DNA of 64,000 bases from Niastella yeongjuensis. Lineage in GTDB: Bacteria > Bacteroidota > Bacteroidia > Chitinophagales > Chitinophagaceae. The translations under genes were made by a program, and so were the position numbers. The notes under the pieces were generated by a model that did no database searches, was not told the DNA's origin, and saw only the letters and a program-made list of their open reading frames with translations. The stretch lies in the NCBI RefSeq assembly GCF_900110245.1, contig NZ_FOCZ01000005.1, positions 62,001 through 126,000 of the forward strand. The letters are read 5' to 3'. Positions 42,001 to 50,500 of this stretch are shown piece after piece (position 1 is the first letter of the stretch; each line of letters begins with the position of its first letter).

Positions 42001-44448
42001 ATGAAAAAATTAGTAGCATCGGCCTTGTTGCTTCTTTGCCATGGCAGTGTATTACTCGCGCAAATTGATGAAAAATTAAAAGATGACATCCGCAACACCG
42101 GGTACATCCATCATCCCCTCCCACTTGATCACAGCAAATCTTTTGAAACCTTCGGTCTAACCAAAAAAGTAGTGACCAACGACCTGATTTGCGATATGGA
42201 AGACCTCAACAAATGGTCGCACAAAGGGATTGGCGGGATGTCACTCACCACGGAAAGAAGTATTGCAGGAAAACACAGTCTGCGCCTGGTAGCGCCCACC
42301 ACCTACCCGCAATTCCTCGGTTGGGGATTGGGTTTTGGAACTTCCCTCGCCAGTTATGAGGTAGGCGGTGTTAATTGGGAGAAATACAACCGCATTCACT
42401 TTTACATCTATCCCCATTGCGAGGGCGCCCGCAGTATTTACCTTAATTTGTATGTAGAAAACGATGGCAAAGTAAAAGTACCGGATAAGTATGAACGCGA
42501 AGGCTATCATGAAATAAACCTGATCAACGGACAATGGAATGAATGTTTTGTAGAGATGAGCGAACTGGCCCGGGATAAAATAACAAAGCTCTCTTTTGCC
42601 ATTGAAGTTTTTGGGAAAGAACGCACCATGGGCGATTCGCTGAAATTCGATATCGATAATGTATCGGTTCAAACCATTGAACACCCCGAAGTAGTGACCG
42701 GGTGGACACCCGCCGAAAACCGCATCATCTACTCCACTACCGGTTATGGCGTGGAAAGTAAGAAAACAGCCATCGTACGGGTGAATGGCCATAACGGTCA
42801 ATTTCATCTGATCAATGAAGTAACGAATGCTGTGGTGTATGAAGGAAAGATCAACGCCACTAAAACAACTATCGGTGACTTTGAAACAATCGACTTCAGC
42901 GATTTCAGAAAAGAAGGCCAATACGCTATTCGCATTGGCCAGGTTACCAGCAAACCTTTTTATATAAACCGTAACATTTGGGACAATTCTGCCTGGCGGG
43001 TGTTGAACTTTATTTTTTGTGAACGCTGCGGGTATGCAGTGCCCGGCAAACACGGCGTTTGCCACAGTGACCTGCATGCGGTGGTAGATGGAAAGATCTT
43101 TCCTTTTAATGGCGGCTGGCACGATGCAGCGGATATGTCGCAGCAGGTATTGCAATCGGGAGAAATAGTATACTCATTGCTCGAAATGGCCAACAGGGCC
43201 AAAGAAAAAAATAACAAGGACCTGTTCCTTCGACTGCAGGAAGAAGCGGAATGGGGTATCGATTGTATCCTGAAAGGTCGCTTGGGCAATGGATACCGCG
43301 CTCAAACCTGGGGCACCAATTTATGGACAGATGGTTTTATTGGCACCGGTGATGATTCAACCAAACGCCGTCAGGTACATGTTCATAACCGAGCCTTCGA
43401 GAATTTTGTCTTTGCCGGCATAGAAGCCTATGCAGCCATGATGCTGGAAAACGACAATATGCTCAAAGAAAATCTGCGCAAGGTAGCCATAGAAGATTTT
43501 GCATTGGCAAAAAAACGTTTCGACAGCCTCGGGTTTAATGACCTGAGCAGTATCGGTGGCGGTGGTGATCACGCAGCTATGGCTTCCAACAGCCAGTATT
43601 CGGCCAACATATCTTTAGCCGCCAGTTTGCTGTACAAGCTAACAGGCAATAAGTATTATGCAACAGAAGCAGCTAAATCCATTCAATACACGTTGCAATG
43701 CCAGCGCACAGAACCGTTAGGAGATAAAAACAAAACCAGCGGTTTCTTTTATCGCGATCTGGACAGGAAATCCATTGTGCATTACACACACCAGTCGCGC
43801 GACCAGGTGTATATGCAGGCCCTCACCACGCTTTGTGAAACCCAACCCAATCATGCCGATTATGCCAAATGGGCAGCATCGATAAAGTTATTTGGGAACT
43901 ATCTAAAAACAATTACGCAATACGTACAGCCCTATGGACTGGCGCCAAGTGGTGTGTATAACATCAACGAAGTAAAAGACTCCGTCAATTTTTACAAAGT
44001 ACAGGTGGGCATTTTCAGTGGCGCCGCCAATGATTATAAAGAACAGTTGGAAAACGGGTTTAAACTGGACAATGAACATTACCTGAAAGTGTTCCCGGTT
44101 TGGTTTTCCTTTAGAGGCAATGCGGCAGTTCAATTGTCAACCGGCAAAGCGGCTGCCCTTTGCGGCAAGTTTTTGAAGGACAAAGAACTTATAAATATTG
44201 CCGAGCAGCAACTGTTCTGGATTGTTGGAAAAAATCCTTTTGGCCAGTCATTGATCTGGGGTGAAGGAAGTAACTATCCGCAACTTTATACCGCCTTGCC
44301 AGGCGAAACAGTGGGCGGCATTCCGGTAGGCATGCAATCGAGGTTTAATGAAGACAAACCTTACTGGCCGCAGTTCAACACGGCTACGTATAAAGAGGTG
44401 TGGGGCGCTCCTGCCGCCAGGTGGCTTTCGTTGATCGCAGAGTTTTAA
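42001..44448 (+). CDS. Glycoside hydrolase family 9 (endoglucanase-type), secreted
   Basis: 815 residues from ATG 42001, giving a signal peptide (MKKLVASALLLLCHGSVLLA, then Q). About residues 45-230 form a jelly-roll-like carbohydrate-binding part, 245-325 an N-terminal Ig-like CelD domain (QYAIRIGQVTSKPFYINR), and 330-815 the (alpha/alpha)6 GH9 domain. Catalytic-site motifs: GGWHDAADMSQ (the Asp pair, about 371-377), HVHNRAFENFVFAG, GKNPFGQSLIWGEGSNYPQ, and a late Glu in NTATYKEVW (about 797). GH9 enzymes hydrolyse beta-1,4 linkages in cellulose or related glucans by inversion. The gene stands alone; exported to the periplasm or beyond. Confidence 0.92.
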   Translation: MKKLVASALLLLCHGSVLLAQIDEKLKDDIRNTGYIHHPLPLDHSKSFETFGLTKKVVTNDLICDMEDLNKWSHKGIGGMSLTTERSIAGKHSLRLVAPTTYPQFLGWGLGFGTSLASYEVGGVNWEKYNRIHFYIYPHCEGARSIYLNLYVENDGKVKVPDKYEREGYHEINLINGQWNECFVEMSELARDKITKLSFAIEVFGKERTMGDSLKFDIDNVSVQTIEHPEVVTGWTPAENRIIYSTTGYGVESKKTAIVRVNGHNGQFHLINEVTNAVVYEGKINATKTTIGDFETIDFSDFRKEGQYAIRIGQVTSKPFYINRNIWDNSAWRVLNFIFCERCGYAVPGKHGVCHSDLHAVVDGKIFPFNGGWHDAADMSQQVLQSGEIVYSLLEMANRAKEKNNKDLFLRLQEEAEWGIDCILKGRLGNGYRAQTWGTNLWTDGFIGTGDDSTKRRQVHVHNRAFENFVFAGIEAYAAMMLENDNMLKENLRKVAIEDFALAKKRFDSLGFNDLSSIGGGGDHAAMASNSQYSANISLAASLLYKLTGNKYYATEAAKSIQYTLQCQRTEPLGDKNKTSGFFYRDLDRKSIVHYTHQSRDQVYMQALTTLCETQPNHADYAKWAASIKLFGNYLKTITQYVQPYGLAPSGVYNINEVKDSVNFYKVQVGIFSGAANDYKEQLENGFKLDNEHYLKVFPVWFSFRGNAAVQLSTGKAAALCGKFLKDKELINIAEQQLFWIVGKNPFGQSLIWGEGSNYPQLYTALPGETVGGIPVGMQSRFNEDKPYWPQFNTATYKEVWGAPAARWLSLIAEF

Positions 44449-44590
44449 AGCATATAAACTAAGTTATGACACCTCGGCACCAAAAATCAGCATACCATAT
44501 CTAACACGCTAAAAGAAAATGAGTTGCACGCCAATTCAGTTATTAAGGAATACTTAAGTACCTGCTTCCGATGTGCATTTTGTTAAAATT

Positions 44591-44620
44591 CAGGGACCCA
44601 CTTTGAATCCTGGGTCCCTG
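44591..44620 (+). terminator. 10-bp hairpin 17 nt before the repeat-protein start (terminator or attenuator)
   Basis: CAGGGACCCA, loop CTTTGAATCC, TGGGTCCCTG: a perfect 10-bp stem followed by CTATTATTTTT. It may end GH9 transcription. It also lies directly against the start codon of the next gene (44638), so if that gene is transcribed from upstream the hairpin would be in its leader. Confidence 0.7.
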
Positions 44621-44637
44621 CTATTATTTTTAAACGC

Positions 44638-45045
44638 ATGAAGCATTTAATACTCCTGTTAGCTCCTTTAGGGTTCGCCTTTTGCTCACATGCACAAACG
44701 ATCGAAGCCAGCAGTCATTCAACCAAAGGCTATATCAAAAGCAATGGCACTATTGAAAACAGCTCTCATTCAACGGTAGGTTATATCAAAGAAAACGGCA
44801 CTATTGAAAACAGCAGCCACAGCACCATCGGCTATTTAAAAGACAATGGCACTGTTGAAAACGCCAGCCATTCAACCGTTGGCTACATAAAGAACAACGG
44901 AACGGTGGAGAACAGCAGCCATTCAACCATCGGGTATGTAAAAGAAAATGGCACTGTTGAAAACAGCAGTCATTCCACCATTGGTTATGCCAATGATGTT
45001 AAAAGAGAATGGGCCGCTGTTGTTTTCTTTTTCTTTAAATTTTAA
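44638..45045 (+). CDS. Secreted protein made of 17-residue tandem repeats, unknown function
   Basis: 135 residues. Signal peptide (MKHLILLLAPLGFAFCSHA, then Q). Residues 25-109 are five exact-length 17-residue repeats (SSHSTxGYIKxNGTxEN), with a partial sixth at 110-117 and a short hydrophobic end (AAVVFFFFKF). Differences between repeats are conservative (I/V, S/A). Period and content (beta-prone strand, N-G turn, beta-prone strand) suit a beta-solenoid or stacked hairpins. The aromatic C-terminus might act as a membrane or barrel-recognition tail. I do not recognise a characterised family. The gene is convergent with GH92 (stops 3 bp apart). Confidence 0.8.
   Translation: MKHLILLLAPLGFAFCSHAQTIEASSHSTKGYIKSNGTIENSSHSTVGYIKENGTIENSSHSTIGYLKDNGTVENASHSTVGYIKNNGTVENSSHSTIGYVKENGTVENSSHSTIGYANDVKREWAAVVFFFFKF
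44710..44988 (+). repeat. 51-bp coding tandem repeat, five and a half copies
   Basis: The DNA repeats at 44710, 44761, 44812, 44863, 44914 and 44965 in step with the 17-residue protein repeat. Copies have diverged at third positions (for example AGCAGCCAC, AGCTCTCAT), so the array is not recent. Confidence 0.85.
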
Positions 45046-45047
45046 TC

Positions 45048-47087
45048 TTAATAAGCGGTTGTTTGTTCCAATGAAGGCACCCAGGGCTTTTCTGTTCCCC
45101 ATTTCTCATTGGGTGTTTCCGACGCCGTGATCACCAGTTCCCCGCCATGCATCAGCTCCTCATGGGTAAACCAGTTGCGATTAAGCGCTTTTCCATTGAG
45201 CGTGGCTTTTTGTACATAGCGGGCAGTGGGTGAAAACTGTTCTACTTTTATGGTGAAATGTTTACCACCGGGTTGATGCAGGGTCACTTCTTTGAACAAT
45301 GGCACATGCAGGTAATACACCGGCCAGCCAACACAAGCGGGGAAAAATCCACAGCCGGCAAATACAAACCAAGCAGACATAGCACCGGCGTCATCGTCCA
45401 TGGTACGAATGTACCCATCGGGCTGGTTACGATATACCCGGTCCACAAAAGGATCTATACCACGGCTGTTGTCATTGAAGTAATATTGCACCACTGTATC
45501 TATCGCATATTTGTGTACCAGTGCCTGTGACTTCCAGGGCTTGCTGGTAACATTATACATTAATGGCGCCTGGATATCCGGTTCGTTGGCATGGTTGTAC
45601 AGGTCGTTATCGAAGAAATAGTCGAGTTGTTGCAGATAATTTTTTTCTCCACCGGTAAGCGATACCAGCCCTTTTACATCAAAAGGCACAAACCAGCGAT
45701 ATTGCCAAATGGTACCCTGGTATAAATTACGCGCTCCCACCCGGTCTATATCCCGCCGGTCGAGGTCTTTAAAGTCTTTTTCCCAGGCGGTTTTATATTC
45801 TGCTGCTTTTGTAAAAAAGCGTTCACTCTCTTCTTTACGGCCGGCCAATGCCAGCAATTGCGAAAGCGCCCAGCAGTCGTAACTTGATTCCAGGGCTTTA
45901 TCTGGCGAACCAAAATCGAGGCGGTTGCCTTCCGCAATAAGAGAGTCCGCTATTTTATTGAGATCGATAGGATATCCTTTGCGATAAGCATCCAGCAATA
46001 TCACAACGGCATGTTCGGTACGAACGGTATTGGAAGGCTCATGCCAGGTTGCATAATTCTTCTTACCGTATGGGTACAGGTTCGCAATAGAAAAAACCAT
46101 ATCGCGGTACTGCTGTGGGTATAATACTGACAATAAAGGCAATTGTGTACGATAATTATCCCAAATAGACCAGCCATTGTATACGTTGCGATCATTGCGC
46201 TGCAGGCTGCCATCGATGGCGCGGTAACTGCTGTCTTTTGCAGAGATCACATAAGGCGATTGGATGGTACGGTACAACAGGGAGTAAAACAGTTTTGTCC
46301 GTTCAGGGTCTCCTTTTACAGTGACCACACCCAATAAATCCTTCCAGCCTTTGACACTTTGCGCCTTCACCTGTTCAAAACCCGCATTTGCCAAATCACT
46401 TACTGCATGTTGTACATCTATCGAGGAAAAAGCAACATTCAATCTAAGTTTTTTACTGTTTGTTTGAACCAGCAATTTATGCTGGGCCGAATCCTTGAAA
46501 GAAACCTTTGTATTAAAATGAATAACATAGTACACACGGTAAACACCCACATTGCAGGTGGTAGTCGATTCTATCCAGCCGGAAATGGTAGTATCGGTGA
46601 GGGTATGTTCTTCCCCCATAAAACGGTTCGACAGGGTATGAGTGAGATCTATGTAAAAACCGGGCTGTCCCTGCACCGGAAAAGTATATTCCTCTACCCC
46701 ATTGTTCTTATATACTGCTATGCGGGTATGAATGCCATTGGTAAAAGCAACTTCGTAGGAACCGGGGCCTGCCGTTTCTGTCGCTTTTGTCAGCACCCCA
46801 TCCCCAACCAATGGTTTAATGAGGATATTGCCACCACTCCCCTTACAACCTACTCCTTCAAACCGATTGTGGGTAAACCCGAGAAATGTTTTTGCCCGGT
46901 GCTCATAGCCCATATGCAGATCGGGATAGGTTTGCGGGCCAATGCTCATAAAGCTGAAAGGATAAGACGCAGCTGGCGACATTTGACCCCGGTCACCAGA
47001 TGACCCCAGAAAAACATTCACCTGGTCTGTTTGTGCAGCAGCATACTGAAAAGCAACAAGGATGAATACAAAACCCAAAAACTTCAT
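45048..47087 (-). CDS. Glycoside hydrolase family 92 (alpha-mannosidase type), secreted
   Basis: 679 residues. Signal peptide (MKFLGFVFILVAFQYAAA, then Q). The N-terminal GH92 beta-sandwich starts VNVFLGSSGDRGQMSPAASY and includes GFTHNRFEGVGCKGSGG. The C-terminal (alpha/alpha)6 domain holds the family phrases SIWDNYRTQLPLLSVLYPQQ, NEPDIQAPLMYN and RTMDDDAGAMSAWFVFAGCG, with the acidic cluster near the Ca2+/active site. GH92 enzymes are Ca2+-dependent exo-alpha-mannosidases acting on N-glycan or yeast mannan. The protein is somewhat shorter than usual (700-780). No SusCD pair is nearby. Confidence 0.93.
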   Translation of the reverse strand: MKFLGFVFILVAFQYAAAQTDQVNVFLGSSGDRGQMSPAASYPFSFMSIGPQTYPDLHMGYEHRAKTFLGFTHNRFEGVGCKGSGGNILIKPLVGDGVLTKATETAGPGSYEVAFTNGIHTRIAVYKNNGVEEYTFPVQGQPGFYIDLTHTLSNRFMGEEHTLTDTTISGWIESTTTCNVGVYRVYYVIHFNTKVSFKDSAQHKLLVQTNSKKLRLNVAFSSIDVQHAVSDLANAGFEQVKAQSVKGWKDLLGVVTVKGDPERTKLFYSLLYRTIQSPYVISAKDSSYRAIDGSLQRNDRNVYNGWSIWDNYRTQLPLLSVLYPQQYRDMVFSIANLYPYGKKNYATWHEPSNTVRTEHAVVILLDAYRKGYPIDLNKIADSLIAEGNRLDFGSPDKALESSYDCWALSQLLALAGRKEESERFFTKAAEYKTAWEKDFKDLDRRDIDRVGARNLYQGTIWQYRWFVPFDVKGLVSLTGGEKNYLQQLDYFFDNDLYNHANEPDIQAPLMYNVTSKPWKSQALVHKYAIDTVVQYYFNDNSRGIDPFVDRVYRNQPDGYIRTMDDDAGAMSAWFVFAGCGFFPACVGWPVYYLHVPLFKEVTLHQPGGKHFTIKVEQFSPTARYVQKATLNGKALNRNWFTHEELMHGGELVITASETPNEKWGTEKPWVPSLEQTTAY

Positions 47088-47121
47088 TGATAGTAATTTA
47101 AGTGTAGATGGCAGGCGGCGG

Positions 47122-47129
47122 CAAAATTA
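47122..47129 (-). promoter_or_regulatory. Candidate -7 box of the GH92 gene
   Basis: The minus strand reads TAATTTTG, a full match to TAnnTTTG, 35-42 bp upstream of the ATG at 47087. The -33 position carries only a weak TTAA. Confidence 0.4.
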
Positions 47130-47263
47130 TTGCACCAGACATTGTATGTTAATGGGTTCTGCATTAAGATACCTTTAATTTTTACGTTTTGTAACCTTTC
47201 AGGCCTTCACCTGCTCTATTCTTTTGATGAGCCTTATTATTAAAATCATCAAAAGCAATTTTT

Positions 47264-47698
47264 ATGGAAACAGCAGCATTAACCTCACAGAAAGTACACC
47301 GTGTTTATACACTATTGAAATTAACCTATGGGCTGGTACCCATTGTAGCCGGATTGGATAAATTCACCAATCTGCTTACAGACTGGGATAAATACCTGAA
47401 CCCTTCCCTGGCGCAAATGCTCCCTTTTAGTGCACATACATTTATGATGATCGTTGGCGTAATTGAGATTATTGCCGGACTCATCGTTCTTGCCCGGCCT
47501 GCCATTGGCGCTTACATTGTAATGGCCTGGCTCGCAGCGATCGCATTAACCCTGCTTACCGGCAAAGGTTATCTCGACGTAGCCGTGCGCGACCTGGTAA
47601 TGGCCATAGGCGCTTATTCACTGGCCACACTGGCCCGTACAGAAGGAAGACCCAAAGCACAGGAAGCAGGAAGCGGCGTACAATTCTCCAGGGGTTAA
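47264..47698 (+). CDS. Four-helix membrane protein (DoxX-like)
   Basis: 144 residues with four predicted helices: about 14-32 (VYTLLKLTYGLVPIVAGLDK), 55-78 (FMMIVGVIEIIAGLIVLARP), 80-97 (IGAYIVMAWLAAIALTLL) and 104-122. The G-L-D-K-F motif at the end of helix 1 and the overall size suit DoxX/DoxD-type proteins, a broad family of uncertain function. The N- and C-termini are hydrophilic. An ECF sigma-factor gene starts 34 bp downstream in the same direction, so the two are probably co-transcribed; regulation by or of that sigma factor is possible. Confidence 0.7.
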   Translation: METAALTSQKVHRVYTLLKLTYGLVPIVAGLDKFTNLLTDWDKYLNPSLAQMLPFSAHTFMMIVGVIEIIAGLIVLARPAIGAYIVMAWLAAIALTLLTGKGYLDVAVRDLVMAIGAYSLATLARTEGRPKAQEAGSGVQFSRG

Positions 47699-47732
47699 GT
47701 ATTCAATCACTACTAATTGGTAAATTTGTAAT

Positions 47733-48410
47733 ATGGCATTTCTGATGTCGAATAAGAGCGTTCAGCAATACTCCGATGCCGAAGTCATTCGGCAGGTGTT
47801 GACAGGTAATACAGCCCTGTTTGAAATTATTATCCGCCGGTACAATCCTTATTTATATAAAGTGGGAAGAAGTTATGGCTTTAATCACCAGGATACGGAA
47901 GACCTGATGCAGGAAACATTTATCAATAGTTATGTGAACCTTAAACAATTTGCTGAACGCTCTTCCTTCAAGACCTGGCTGATTACCATTATGCTTCACC
48001 AGTGCTACCGGAAAACGCACAAATTCAATTATAGCAAAGAACAAACAGCCGATCTTTTACCCGAAAATTCATCGTTTATGTTTTTACCAACCAATCACAG
48101 CAACACCGACGATGCAGTCCTTAACAAGGAATTCAATAAAGTAGTGGAAGCCTGTCTGCAACAACTCCCCCAGGAGTACAGAACAACATTTGCTTTGCGC
48201 GAACTGGCAGGTTTAAGCGTTGCTGAAACCGCAGAAGCGATGAACACCACCCCTGCCAATGTTAAGGTACGGCTGAACCGGGCCAAAGCCATGCTACGCA
48301 AAGCCATTGAAAAGACCTATTCTACCGAAGACATTTATGAATTTAACCTGATTTACTGCGACCGGATAGTAGACGGCGTAATGAAACATATCGCCACATT
48401 GAAACCATAA
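47733..48410 (+). CDS. RNA polymerase sigma factor, ECF subfamily
   Basis: 225 residues. Sigma region 2 is at about 30-100 (LFEIIIRRYNPYLYKVGRSY, then D-T-E-D-L-M-Q-E-T-F, the region 2.2 core, and SSFKTWLITIMLHQCYR in 2.4). Region 4 is at about 145-200 (LQQLPQEYRTTFALRELAGL, then SVAETAEAMNTTPANVKVRL, an HTH). It directs polymerase to alternative promoters. No FecR-type or zinc-finger anti-sigma gene is adjacent, so it belongs to the group whose partner, if any, is elsewhere. Preceded in the same direction by the DoxX-like gene. Confidence 0.92.
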   Translation: MAFLMSNKSVQQYSDAEVIRQVLTGNTALFEIIIRRYNPYLYKVGRSYGFNHQDTEDLMQETFINSYVNLKQFAERSSFKTWLITIMLHQCYRKTHKFNYSKEQTADLLPENSSFMFLPTNHSNTDDAVLNKEFNKVVEACLQQLPQEYRTTFALRELAGLSVAETAEAMNTTPANVKVRLNRAKAMLRKAIEKTYSTEDIYEFNLIYCDRIVDGVMKHIATLKP

Positions 48411-48605
48411 GGTCCTTTCCCGGGACACCTCTATAGTATGCGCATTTTTTGTTAACTTGCAGCTATCATCCCCCCTGCACAACAGCTCCCTACAACCGCC
48501 CTGCGGCCCTTATTATTAATTTACCCCACGCTTGCCAAGACAACCAGCTCCCCGGGAGTTGCGTATAATTATGTCCATAACGAAAACTGATATATCCTAT
48601 AGAAC

Positions 48606-49343
48606 ATGCGCATATTGATCGTTGAACCTGAACAGGCAATTTTAAAAGAACTGGAGCACATTTTACAAGGTATCATGGGTGAAGCCATAACCAGTCATTG
48701 CGGTGATATCCGCACTGCCAGGAACTGGTTTCGGAAAAACTCCGCACCTGATCTGGTATTTTCTGCAATCAGCTTCTCTGATGGTGTTAGCTTTGACCTG
48801 TTTAAATCAATCAGCAATAACCCACCGGTGGTTTATATGAATGCCAACGACCGGTTTGCCCTTGAAGCGTTCCGGCAAAACGGGATATATTATTTATTAA
48901 AGCCATTGGATAAAAAAGAAGTAGCCAAAGCGGTTTCCCGGTACCGGTACTTCGCTTCACCGGAAACAGCGCCTGCTGTTGACGAAAAGTTCCAGCACCG
49001 TTTTCTGGTCACTGTAGGAAAACAGGTAAAACTGGTTAAAGCCGAAGAAGTAGCCTATTTCTTTTCAGAACAAAAAATAGTGTACCTCATTACTGTTGCC
49101 GGGAACAAATACCGCACCGGGTTTACACTGGAACGATTGGAACAATTGTTAGATCCTGCGCTTTTCTTCCGCATCAATCGCCAGTTCATCATTCACATTT
49201 CGGCTATCGTAAAAATGATCCCCGCCAGCAAATCGAGGCTGCAGGTGGTATTGCGGCCCGACACCAATTATAACACCATCACCAGTTTTGGCCGTACAGA
49301 CCCATTTTACAACTGGCTGCTGGGTGGATTCTCGATGCCTTAA
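48606..49343 (+). CDS. LytTR response regulator with degenerate receiver domain
   Basis: 245 residues. Residues 1-120 form a receiver-like domain (MRILIVEPEQ..., YYLLKPLDKKEVAKAV with the conserved Lys-Pro), but the phosphoacceptor site reads PDLVFSAIS: Ala54 replaces Asp, and Asn replaces the usual switch Thr/Ser (YMNANDRFALEAF). Residues 135-245 form a LytTR DNA-binding domain (FLVTVGKQVKLVKAEEVAYF, FFRINRQFIIHISAIVKM). It cannot be switched by normal aspartate phosphorylation. No histidine kinase gene is adjacent. GGGTA direct repeats lie directly downstream in front of the next operon, a probable target. Confidence 0.9.
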   Translation: MRILIVEPEQAILKELEHILQGIMGEAITSHCGDIRTARNWFRKNSAPDLVFSAISFSDGVSFDLFKSISNNPPVVYMNANDRFALEAFRQNGIYYLLKPLDKKEVAKAVSRYRYFASPETAPAVDEKFQHRFLVTVGKQVKLVKAEEVAYFFSEQKIVYLITVAGNKYRTGFTLERLEQLLDPALFFRINRQFIIHISAIVKMIPASKSRLQVVLRPDTNYNTITSFGRTDPFYNWLLGGFSMP

Positions 49344-49385
49344 ACAACTGGTGTACCGGAGCAGATCAACCAGCATTAATAATTG

Positions 49386-49439
49386 ACCACTCGGGTACCA
49401 TTTTTTACCAATGGGTATTTTCTACTAAACCAAAGGGTA
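49386..49439 (+). promoter_or_regulatory. Three GGGTA direct repeats upstream of the cytochrome/YceI operon
   Basis: ACCACTCGGGTA (49386-49397), ACCAATGGGTA (49407-49417) and ACCAAAGGGTA (49429-49439). The GGGTA cores are 20 and 22 bp apart. LytTR proteins are known to bind direct repeats with about 21-bp period, and a LytTR gene lies just upstream. A GGGTA pair with 20-bp period also precedes the RND operon (30866-30896). Confidence 0.5.
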
Positions 49440-49469
49440 TTCAAGCACAGTAATTGAATGCTAGAATTG
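49438..49469 (+). promoter_or_regulatory. Weak candidate promoter of the cytochrome/YceI operon
   Basis: TAGAATTG (49462-49469) differs from TAnnTTTG at one fixed base; the -33 position (TATT, 49438) is poor and abuts the third GGGTA repeat, as expected for a promoter that depends on an activator. Confidence 0.3.
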
Positions 49470-49511
49470 ACTTGATCAACTATCAATTAATCACCCAAAA
49501 GAAAACGAACA

Positions 49512-49913
49512 GTGAAAACCAATATCCGAAAGGTGCTTTCTCTAAGCGCGTTACCTGTTAAAAACAGGCACTCCTCCATCCTTGCACTATTCATCCTGCT
49601 CGGCACCAGTTGTACCTACGATAAAGAAGAGCTGTTGAACCCACCCCCAAAAAATGCCTGCGATACATTGAATGCTACTTTTGCCAAAGTACAGTCGATC
49701 ATGACTACCAAATGCAGCACCTCCCGCTGTCATGGCGTCGCAGCCGCCAAAGGCGGAGCTGTACTGGAAACTTATGACCAGATAAAAGCAAAAGCAGACC
49801 GCATTAAACAAAGGGCCCTTATAGAAAAAACAATGCCCCCTTCATCGCCACTTTCTTCCAATGAAATAGCTGTATTACAATGCTGGTTCGATTCCGGCAT
49901 GCCTAATAATTAA
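49512..49913 (+). CDS. Cytochrome c-like lipoprotein with CX4CH motif, GTG start
   Basis: 133 residues; the start is GTG at 49512, the only start upstream of the lipoprotein signal (hydrophobic SSILALFILLGTS, lipobox Cys). The mature part has a single possible haem site C-S-T-S-R-C-H-G (CX4CH rather than CX2CH) and a later T-M-P-P-S-S-P whose Met could be the axial ligand, followed by EIAVLQCWFDSGMPN. This pattern is shared with small predicted c-type cytochromes of Bacteroidota and Planctomycetes. It is the first gene of a probable operon with YceI and DUF5777-type genes (22 and 10 bp gaps). Confidence 0.7.
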   Translation: MKTNIRKVLSLSALPVKNRHSSILALFILLGTSCTYDKEELLNPPPKNACDTLNATFAKVQSIMTTKCSTSRCHGVAAAKGGAVLETYDQIKAKADRIKQRALIEKTMPPSSPLSSNEIAVLQCWFDSGMPNN

Positions 49914-49935
49914 AACAAGATTTAAATCATATCAC

Positions 49936-50490
49936 ATGAAACATTCTATTATGCTGGCCGTGTGCCTGCTTGTTACCGCTTTGGCCTTTTCACAAAAAAA
50001 ATACTACACCAAATCGGGACAGATCACCTTTAACGCCGGCACCTCCGTAGAAGACATCGATGCCAACAATGGCGCTGCCGTCAGTGTGTTCGATGCAGCA
50101 ACCGGTCAAATGGAATTTGCCGTACTCATTAAAGGTTTTGAATTTAAAAAGGCTTTGATGCAGGAGCATTTTAACGAAAACTATATGGAGAGCGATAAGT
50201 TTCCCAAGGCCATCTTCAAGGGAAAGATCGTGGACATCGACAAAGTAAATTTCCAGCAGAATGGCACCTATCCCGTGACCGTTAAAGGGCAGCTCGATAT
50301 GCACGGGGTAAAAAAAGACGTTGAAACAACCGGCACCCTGAAAGTGAATGGCGATGCGGTTGCCTCCAATGCCGGCTTTACCGTATTACTGGCTGATTAT
50401 AATATCGCCATTCCTTCCCTGGTAAAAGACAAAGTATCAAAATCAGTGACCATAAAAGTGAACTGCAACTATAATCCGCTTGCTAAATAA
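49936..50490 (+). CDS. YceI-family secreted protein
   Basis: 184 residues. Signal peptide (MKHSIMLAVCLLVTALAFS, then Q). The YceI lipocalin-like barrel is recognisable: GQITFNAGTSVEDIDANNG, FAVLIKGFEFKKALMQEHFN, Y-M-E-S-D-K-F-P-K-A-I-F-K-G (the family signature), then TVKGQLDMHGVKKDV and IAIPSLVKDKVSKSVTIKV. YceI proteins bind isoprenoid or other hydrophobic ligands in the periplasm. It lies between the cytochrome-like and DUF5777-type genes and is probably co-transcribed. Confidence 0.93.
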   Translation: MKHSIMLAVCLLVTALAFSQKKYYTKSGQITFNAGTSVEDIDANNGAAVSVFDAATGQMEFAVLIKGFEFKKALMQEHFNENYMESDKFPKAIFKGKIVDIDKVNFQQNGTYPVTVKGQLDMHGVKKDVETTGTLKVNGDAVASNAGFTVLLADYNIAIPSLVKDKVSKSVTIKVNCNYNPLAK

Positions 50491-50500
50491 AAAGAGTTTC

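Noticed and set aside
42241-43155. A 304-codon minus-strand frame inside the GH9 gene
   Set aside because: The GH9 motifs on the plus strand are unequivocal; the antisense frame has no recognisable motifs.
44710-44988. 51-bp repeats that could be taken for a CRISPR-like array
   Set aside because: They have no unique spacers and keep an open frame coding a 17-residue protein repeat.
48411-48440. GGTCC...GGGAC pairing after the ECF sigma gene as a terminator
   Set aside because: The stem is only four to five pairs and is not followed by a T-run.
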